Source of the DNA: Odontocerum albicorne
Lineage: Eukaryota; Arthropoda; Insecta; Trichoptera; Odontoceridae
NCBI GenBank assembly: GCA_949825065.1
Contig: OX463842.1
Coordinates: 34,956,323 to 35,020,322 of the forward strand
Reading direction: 5' to 3'
Length of the DNA: 64,000 nt
The position numbers and the translations under genes are program-made. The notes under the pieces were generated by a model. It had not been told where the DNA came from. It searched no databases and worked only from the letters and a program-made list of their open reading frames with translations. Numbering within the stretch: position 1 is the stretch's first letter; each line of letters begins with the position of its first letter. Below, piece after piece: positions 57,528-64,000 of the stretch.

Positions 57528-58594
57528 AAGTATAAATTTTGAATGAAACACGCAGACCTTGTTAAGATGCTCCAGGAACGGGGTATAGATGATAAGGATA
57601 TAAATATTATTAAAAACCTGTACTGGAACCAAGAAGCTGTCATTAAATTTGAAAATAACAAATCAAAAGGCATACCAATTCAACGTGGAGTCCGACAAGG
57701 TTGTATTCTGTCACCTATGTTATTCAATCTATACTCTGATATAATTTTCAAGGAAACACTATATAAGTTGAATCTGGGGGTCAATGTGAATGGTGTATGC
57801 GTCAATAACATCAGGTACGCAGATCATACGGTTGTTCTGGCAGACAGTATTGACGACCTTCAAACGCTTATAGATAGAATTAATGAAGCCGGTGTGAGGC
57901 TGGGGCTGAACATGAACGTGAGTAAAACTAAGTTCATGGTGTTTCGCCAGCAGGATCACGCAGGAGCACGTCTTACATTGAATTGTGCTAATATAGAGAG
58001 AGTTAAAACATTGAAATACCTCGGAAGTATCTTAGTGTAAGACCTCGATCCAGAAACCGAAGTCAAGTGCAGAATTGAATCATCTCGTGCGGCTTTTAAT
58101 AAAATGAGAAGCATATTCTGCGATGATAATCTAAACTTAAAACTTCGACAACGGTTAGTCAAATGCTACGTTTGGTCAGTGTTATTGCACGGAGGGGAAT
58201 CATGGACCCTCAAAGTTGGTAGTATGAACCAACTAGAAGCATTCGAAATGTGGATGCACCGGAGAATGCTACGAATACCCTGGACGGATATGGTTAGCAA
58301 CCCAAGGATTCTTCAAAGAGCCAAAGTTGATAGAGAGTTGCTGACTTAATCCGAAAGGTGTCCTATTTGGGTCATGTACTTAGGAGAAAAGTACAAATGA
58401 CTACACCTGATCATCCAAGGCAAAATAGAAGGCCGAAGAGGTGTTGGTAGGAGGGAAATCTCCTGGCTCCGCAATATACGTGATTGGACTGGCATAAGGG
58501 GCGTTGGAGATCTTTTTCGGGCTGCCGGGGACAAAGATGTCTACTCTCAGGTGATATTCAACGTTGGGGGGACCTGACACTGGGAAGAAGAAGA
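57528..58594 (+). pseudogene. RTE-like LINE (BovB-type), 5'-truncated and broken
   Basis: From 57543: KHADLVKMLQERGI, GIPIQRGVRQGCILSPMLFN (motif with GVRQGC), NNIRYADHTVVLADSID, KFMVF, KTLKYLGSILV. An in-frame TAA follows (58038-58040), then VLLHGGESWTLKVGSMNQLE, AFEMWMHRRMLRIPW, a TAA at 58347, and, after shifts, IIQGKIEGRRGVGRREISWL, RNIRDWTGIRG. It ends TGACACTGGGAAGAAGAAG, the usual RTE-type GAA-rich 3' end. The catalytic YADD is YADH. It is a second RTE lineage, distinct from 55481-56412. Confidence 0.85.
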
Positions 58595-59394
58595 AAGATA
58601 AATTGATAACTTATAAGTAACTGAGATAGTTAGATCAGATGACAGAATGAGCAGCAAAATTACTTGCGAAACAAATTAATATCCAAAGTGAAAAAAAAAC
58701 AAGGAAGAAGTAGGTATGAAAGAATTGGTAGAAGCAAGCAAAATTTTTTTTAAATAAAGTTTATAAAAGTATGAAAAATATGTGAGGAGATGTATGTTTG
58801 TGGACAATGCAAATGCTGATTGTATGGATAGATAGGAATGGATATTTATCCTCTCTCCATACCCCAAAAAAATATGGTTTGATGGTATTAATGTATAGAT
58901 CGATACACTTGCAGTCAAATCCTTCTAAAGCACGACTAAGGTACAAAAATGTTTCGTATAAAAAGTGTCTCAATCTGGCCAATCGTTCGTCACTAGTTAG
59001 GTATTTACCAGTGTGCAGTGAGCAGTTAAATCGTTACCTCAGCGTGTGATACTAAACCAGAAGGCTCATTTAATGGGATCGAAGACAATGATGTCTCCCA
59101 ACCATGTTTTTCAACATACCCGTATCCCTAGTCATTATATGAAGATGGTATGAGACCATGATTGCTGTTATGTCAGAAACGTCGCAAAGTTTCATATTTT
59201 CCTTTAAAGAAATATACTCGTACACTATTAGCGGTTATGACGAGAAATAAAATGTAGGTTTATATAATATAATATAAGAAATATAATAATAACATGACAA
59301 TTCAAAAACCGCCATTTAGAAAACAAACTCTTCCCAGATAGATTTAAAATATTCCAAAATAAATATATGTACTCGTATTATACCCACACACACG
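58595..59394. other. Stretch without recognised gene
   Basis: Overlapping short frames at 58676-59049 on both strands, none recognised. Confidence 0.4.
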
Positions 59395-59706
59395 TAAGTT
59401 GAATTAGAAAGATAGTGGCTGCATTTGGTAAAATAGTTTCTCGCATCTAAATATCATATGTTCTGAAAAACATATTTGGTAATAAAACCGCAGAAACTTA
59501 CCAAGGAAAGACGAACTTCAAAGAAACCCTAGTAGTTCTTTCGAAATGTAGTACCTTCGAAATGTAGTAACACACTCGACTTTAGGTTTAGTGTAGTGTA
59601 ATATGTTGTTTTCGTATAAAATCATAAGTTTTGATAAGACCTCCCTAAAAAGGTTTTCTTTAAGTGCTTTCTAAAGTTGCATACGCCACCCATATCTCTA
59701 ATACTA
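59395..59706 (-). repeat. CR1-like LINE 3' end, minus strand
   Basis: Minus strand starts AGATATGGGTGGCGTATGCA (MGGVCNF... codons) and runs through the 3' UTR shared with 22678-23090 and 35455-35910 (CCAAATATGTTTTTCAGAAC, AATGCAGCCACTATC). A small duplication, CTTTCGAAATGTAGTA, lies at 59555. Confidence 0.65.
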
Positions 59707-59707
59707 A

Positions 59708-60500
59708 TTTTTTTTTTTTTTTATTTATTTAACAAAGTAATATATTGTACAAATATTTGTCAAGTCTTTACCTATATACAAATTTATTACTTGACTAATC
59801 TTATTTATATTTTATAATTTATGAACTTACTTAATCTTATTTTAATTAATTTTTATTTTTTATAATCTTAATATATGATTTATTAGAAATAATTAACACC
59901 TGCATACTACTAATCATAACTAGATAACAATTCTTACAACTAATTATTTAGCAAGAACAAGTCCACTCATTCAGGCTTCTTGTGTTCCATCACATTCACT
60001 GAGATCTTGGTCGTCCCTGCTAATGCTGTATGTGGAGTAGTCAGGCAACAATAATGCTTCGGGAGCCTGTGATTCATAACGGAAGGGTAGGTCAGATTTA
60101 CTCTCGTAAGCCCCCAGGGCAGCGACTAAGGGATCGCTGTGATTTTGTTGACTTTTATGAAACTTCACGGTCCAAGCGAGGATGTGGTGTTGTAGGGTTT
60201 CTTCTCACTGTTCGGCGTGAAGTCGGGTAAGGTTTGTTCTGGGATGTGTGTTAAAATATATCTTGAATGCTGTGTTCTGCACTCGCTGGAGTTCAGGTGA
60301 TCCGTGTTGCTCACACTACTCAAAACGGGTGCAGCATATGTCAAGAAAGGACGAATAAGGGTTTTATAGAGGAAGAGCTTATTTTTGGGTGAAAGGAAGC
60401 TGCGTCGATGAAATATCGAACTGATAGCCCTTATGCCCTTGTGACCCTCCTGTCTGATGGTATTCAGATGGATTTTTCCACGGCAGTGCTCTATCATAAT
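59708..60500 (-). pseudogene. Jockey-like LINE, 5'-truncated, poly-A tailed
   Basis: Minus strand: RAISSIFHRRSFLSPKNKLF then LYKTLIRPFLTYAAPVLSS (the LLYK-IIRP-LTY motif of Jockey-type ORF2), a frame change, LQRVQNTAFKIYFNTHPRTN, then FHKSQQNHSDPLVAALGAYE and an ORF end near 59971. A 3' UTR of about 250 bp follows, and a poly-A tail seen as T-run 59708-59722. Two shorter copies of the 3' end lie at 27135 and 63459. Confidence 0.8.
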
Positions 60501-60988
60501 ACCCCCTCTCCCCTATGGCTAAAAAACATTAACGAAACTATTAAAATATTTAAAATAGTAGAATTTTATGCGACAATAAAATTTTAACTATTTTAATTTT
60601 CGAAAAAAATATTTTTTTTTCATTTATGGCTGTATCAACATTATTATTTGAAAATTCTTGTAATCAAAATGCAACGTAAAATGGTTTCTCTATATCTTTC
60701 TAAGTTAAATGACTCAAGATTTTGAAACACAACATTTATTTTACGTTTACCTCTTGTTGGATGTATTGTGAAGCACGTGCTAGTATAAGAATGATAAAGT
60801 GAAAAGAACAATGGAAATCCTTTCAATTAAAGACGTTCAATCGATTGTAATTGGTTTCAGTAAATAAAACAAAAAAATGCATCCATGAATCACAACATTA
60901 AGTCAATTAAAAACATTGAACCTTAAGGAGACTGTATCATGGCAAGAGAAAGGAAAAGAGGAGCAACCAAGATCTAACAATTTTTAAG
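60501..60988. other. AT-rich stretch, nothing recognised
   Basis: No supported gene. Confidence 0.4.
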
Positions 60989-61100
60989 GATTTTATTTGT
61001 TTGTTACACAATGTGTTACACAATGATTTTATTTGTTTGTTACACAATGTGTTACACAATGATTTTATTTGTTTGTTACACAATGTGTCGTTTGCTACAC
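60989..61100. repeat. 36-bp minisatellite, about 3 copies
   Basis: GATTTTATTTGTTTGTTACA plus CAATGTGTTACACAAT at 60989, 61025 and 61061. The unit itself contains a shorter repeat, GTTACACAAT. Confidence 0.92.
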
Positions 61101-61184
61101 AATGTGTTAGGTTGTCGTTTATAATTTTTCATATATGTTCATACGAATGTTAAAGAATTTTTCTTCTCTTAAAATTATTTCTAA

Positions 61185-61390
61185 TATAAGTGGTAGACGA
61201 AGACAAAGGAAAGTAGGGTTGGATCAAGCTAATTATATTTTGAATTAAGGAAACGTCGACAGTCAGAAAAACCGAATTTGTATGAGAATGTGTATGGATG
61301 TAGGAAAGGTGAGGTATATGTGTCGAAGTAGGAAAATCTTATGATTTATCTTCTTTGTCTACCCCGTAAAGGAAATTTTGTAAAATAATT
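61185..61390 (+). pseudogene. LINE C-terminal relic (GRRRQRK family)
   Basis: SGRRRQRKVGLDQANYILN, CMRMCMDVGK and the 3' motif CTTCTTTGTCTACCCCGTAA match 31450-31680. Confidence 0.6.
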
Positions 61391-62174
61391 TAAATAGTTT
61401 ATTAACTACTTTCAACATGTTCCTGGCCATTCCGATCACATTAAGCTAGTTTTAAAAGTTGTTAAAATGTTTTTTCTTTGTGTTCTGAGAATTCAAACCA
61501 CTGGGTAATTTTTTTTCCTATTTCACGTAATTTCAGATAAAATGTAAAACAAGAAATATAAAATTAGTATAACTCGAGCTTCCTATGATTGATTTTCTAA
61601 ATTTTATTATCCATTCTGTTTTCTTAATGAATTAAATCAATTTACTTTTACTTTCTGATTGGGAGCACCCGAATTTATTTTGGGAGCACCCGAATTCATA
61701 AAAAAATAAAAAAAAGTTTTTTTTTATAAAAGTCAAAAATACCGTTTGTACGAAAATTTTAGTTTTTACAAATGCAATTTATTTAATGATATTAGAATTA
61801 TTACAATTAAAAGAATAATATATTTTAAGAAAAATAAGTCGTACGATTAACAAAAACTTTAAAATTATATGTGAAGTTTGATACATTTTGATAAGTGTGT
61901 AATAAATATAGTTGAAATAGATTTAAAATTTCTTACTTTTTCCCAAACGCTTACATATCGAAAACTTTAGTAAACAACATCTTGAACATACATATTCATT
62001 TAACTTTTATTGTTTTAACAACATTGCGTGCGAAATGTTTTTTTTTACACTCAGATTTAAAGTTTGAAATAGTAAAATATGTTTCTAAACATGTAAGTAG
62101 TTTATCATGAAGCAATGATTTGACCACCAATTGTTTGATTTTTAGAAAATATTTGACATTTTGGCAACACACTG
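61391..62174. other. AT-rich stretch with one 21-bp duplication
   Basis: TTGGGAGCACCCGAATT occurs at about 61659 and 61680. No gene. Confidence 0.4.
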
Positions 62175-62392
62175 TATTGTATTACACTTTAATTGTGTAC
62201 AATATAACCTGGCGAGTTAATCGCCGTGTGGAAATCTCTTCCAACCTACCAGAAATATGTTAAAGAGGCCTTTAGTAAAAACACTAGAATCCTTTTTAAA
62301 AAAATCTGATTTACAGCGGGATTTGAGTCCGCAGCCTCCGGGCTAGGCGACAGGCGTCTTACCTATTAGGCGACGAAGGTTGTGATATAAAT
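62175..62392 (-). repeat. tRNA-derived SINE, near full length, minus strand
   Basis: Minus strand: CCTTCGTCGCCTAATAGGTA then AGACGCCTGTCGCC, CGGACTCAAATCCCGC (B box), CTAGTGTTTTTACTAAAGGC, TGGTAGGTTGGAAGAGATTT, TACACAATTAAAGTGTAATA. Confidence 0.8.
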
Positions 62393-62394
62393 AT

Positions 62395-62640
62395 ACACAC
62401 CACGACAGAGAAGGCAAAGAGGACAGAGCGCTAGACTTTTCTATCTCGACATATATCGTTCGTCTCTTTTACATTCAAATTCCTTCTCATATAATTCTTA
62501 CGTTTTTCTGACTTTCTATATTTACTTCCATAAAACAACATAGTTTACATGGTATATATAATTCTACCACACTTTCCCCTCATATTTGCACTATATATTT
62601 GTTATTGTTTCATTCATTCATTCTACATGTCCTAAACTAA
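62395..62640 (-). repeat. LINE 3' end relic (KWRSV family), minus strand
   Basis: GAGAAGGCAAAGAGGACAGA is the complement of the family's 3' TCTTTGTCTACC-type motif. Conserved pyrimidine blocks follow. It lies directly against the SINE. Confidence 0.5.
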
Positions 62641-62739
62641 TTTTTACAATAAATTTAAATAAATAAATAAAATATTAAGCGAATTTTTTGAACTCTCCCT
62701 TTTTCTTCTATATTATTAAATAGTAAGCGACATTAATCG

Positions 62740-62945
62740 AGCGTGGGTGGATTTCGCACAGTGAGCTTGCGGTCCGTGCTTGAATCGTGGCCGTGCAATT
62801 CGATACGGCGCGGCCGACAGATCCGGTGACAATTACCGCCGGTGACTAATGGGAGCGGGACCGTTCCCGGCTGTAACAAGATCCAGGCCGAAACTCGCAA
62901 CACGCGACTCGCGGCGTGATAATCACCTTTTTAATCCTTCAGTAG
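62740..62945. promoter_or_regulatory. GC- and CpG-rich island, candidate conserved element
   Basis: About 200 bp with visibly higher GC and many CpG (ATACGGCGCGGCCGACAGAT, ACCGCCGGTGACTAATGGGA, CGCGACTCGCGGCG), abruptly bounded by AT-rich DNA. Plus frames all contain stops. The minus strand is open for about 65 codons without an ATG, which is unsurprising at this GC. No repeat copy elsewhere in the window. A promoter, enhancer or conserved RNA-coding element is possible. Confidence 0.35.
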
Positions 62946-63382
62946 TGTGGGAGGAGTAAATCCGTTGCTTTGGTTGAAAAAAATAAAATGGGAAATTGCC
63001 GGAAGCTCTTGCACATTGATAAGATTTTTTTTATAGCCATCAAGCTAAATAATCTATTAGATTAGCAGAATTAAAATACGATTTATTTTGTGATAATTAA
63101 GAATTAATACCTCTGTTGCCTAGTGCTACAATATTTCAGATTCTATCCCGATGGTGACCAAAAAAATATGATTCAGTATTTTTTCACATTCGATTTTTTT
63201 TATATTACACTGTTCCAAAAATAAAGCCTGATTTTAATAGCATGTCGTTTCGAACGTTCTTTGTTGTGAATAAATTGTTTTTGTTCTTTGCTATGAAAAA
63301 AATGTTTTCATTTTACAGTTAGGAATCTGTTTTATTTATTTACCTGAGTCAGGCATTTAATATGCATTACTATATTCTTTTA
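62946..63382. other. AT-rich stretch, nothing recognised
   Basis: May include the 5' flank of the following mariner relic; no clear terminal repeat found. Confidence 0.35.
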
Positions 63383-64000
63383 GAAATGGGATTGAAAAGA
63401 AAAATTACGGGTATGTTTTTTGCATGAATTTATACATGGGCACTATGCATCTCAAACAAATTTTTATCTAGTTATGTAGGTATTAATTATTTCTAAGATC
63501 TCATATACGAGTAATAAGATTGAATGAATAAAATATAATGATATGTAGGAAAATAAGATTAAGTAAGGGCATAAATTATAACATATAATTAAGATTAGTT
63601 AAGTAATAAATTTGTATATAGGTATAGCCTTGACAAATGTTTGTACAATAATTTACTTTGTTAATAAAAAAAAAGCATCTCAAACAGCACGCAATGTGAC
63701 TAAACATTTGGTGTAGGAACTACTTCTGAACAAACAGAGTGACGTTGGTTTCAAAAATTAAAATGGAAACGTAAGTCTTAAAAGGAAAAGGGTCGAAGAC
63801 GTCTTGAAATGACTACTGTTGAAAACGACGACATGAAAGAATTATACAGTTTCATGTATGGAAATAACACAAGAATTGGGTGTTGGTGCTGGTACAATTT
63901 TTGTACATTTAAAGCAATTTGGAACGGTGACGCAGCTTGATAAGTGAGTTCCACATGAACTTAATGGAAACAACAAAATGGAAACAACAAAAATATGTCG
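63383..64000 (+). pseudogene. Cecropia-like mariner transposase relic, runs off the window
   Basis: With 63459-63686 (LINE plus one target copy) set aside, frames read GLKRKITGMFFA, then TFGVGTTSEQTE, RWFQKLKWKR, TVENDDMKE, ELGVGAGTIFVHLKQFGTVT and VPHELNGNN. These are the N-terminal helix-turn-helix regions and the WVPHEL motif (Trp here a stop). Several stops and frame shifts: a much older copy than those at 1984 and 21000. The catalytic part would lie beyond 64000. Confidence 0.75.
63459..63674 (+). mobile_element. Short Jockey-like LINE insertion with 12-bp target duplication
   Basis: 216 bp of LINE 3' UTR (TTATCTAGTTATGTAGG, AAGTAATAAATTTGTATATA, GTACAATAATTTACTTTG, then poly-A), collinear with the minus-strand LINE end at 59708-59935. 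It is bounded by GCATCTCAAACA at 63447-63458 and 63675-63686. It is inserted in the mariner relic. Confidence 0.9.

Overview
The window looks like a non-coding, transposon-rich stretch of an insect nuclear genome, most probably lepidopteran. The reasons are an AT-rich background (about one third GC or less by eye), cecropia- and irritans-type mariner transposons, 5'-truncated LINEs of several clades (RTE-like, CR1-like, Jockey-like, one with RNase H), tRNA-derived SINEs, MITEs, minisatellites and a long (TA)n tract. There is no operon structure, no prokaryotic signal and no complete host gene. Species and chromosome cannot be told from the sequence.

Layout. 1-16 kb: a first cecropia mariner (1984-3271), a 22-bp minisatellite, a perfect hairpin, an RNase H-bearing LINE relic, two palindromic MITEs and two adjoining giant palindromes (13976-14707). 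16-30 kb: an internally deleted irritans mariner (16894-17660), a second cecropia mariner (21000-22281), a 44-bp minisatellite (23943-24206), several SINEs and LINE 3' ends. 30-45 kb: (TA)n at 30722-31084, more LINE tails, a non-autonomous hAT element with 8-bp target duplication (37644-38283), a 40-bp minisatellite abutting a LINE, and a possible solo LTR. 45-64 kb: further SINEs and minisatellites, an RTE-like LINE nested in a mariner relic with a 16-bp target duplication (55481-56412), a second RTE-like LINE (57528-58594), a Jockey-like LINE (59708-60500) and a short copy of it nested in another mariner relic with a 12-bp target duplication (63459-63674).

The most telling functional relation is between the two cecropia mariners. 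The 5' copy has intact terminal repeats but a frameshifted transposase. The 3' copy has a full-length transposase frame but a 4-bp deletion in one terminal repeat. They look like a non-autonomous element and an immobilised helper.

A few short segments have splice-site-bracketed, protein-like reading frames (for example 31196-31298 +, 15618-15649 -, 40909-41073 +, 52730-52896 +, 18625-18728 +) or a signal-peptide-like start (37173 +). Some GC-richer single-copy islands (24.7, 50.7, 62.8 kb) look like conserved non-coding elements. These are candidates only: a window this size gives such patterns by chance, and RNA or comparative data would decide.
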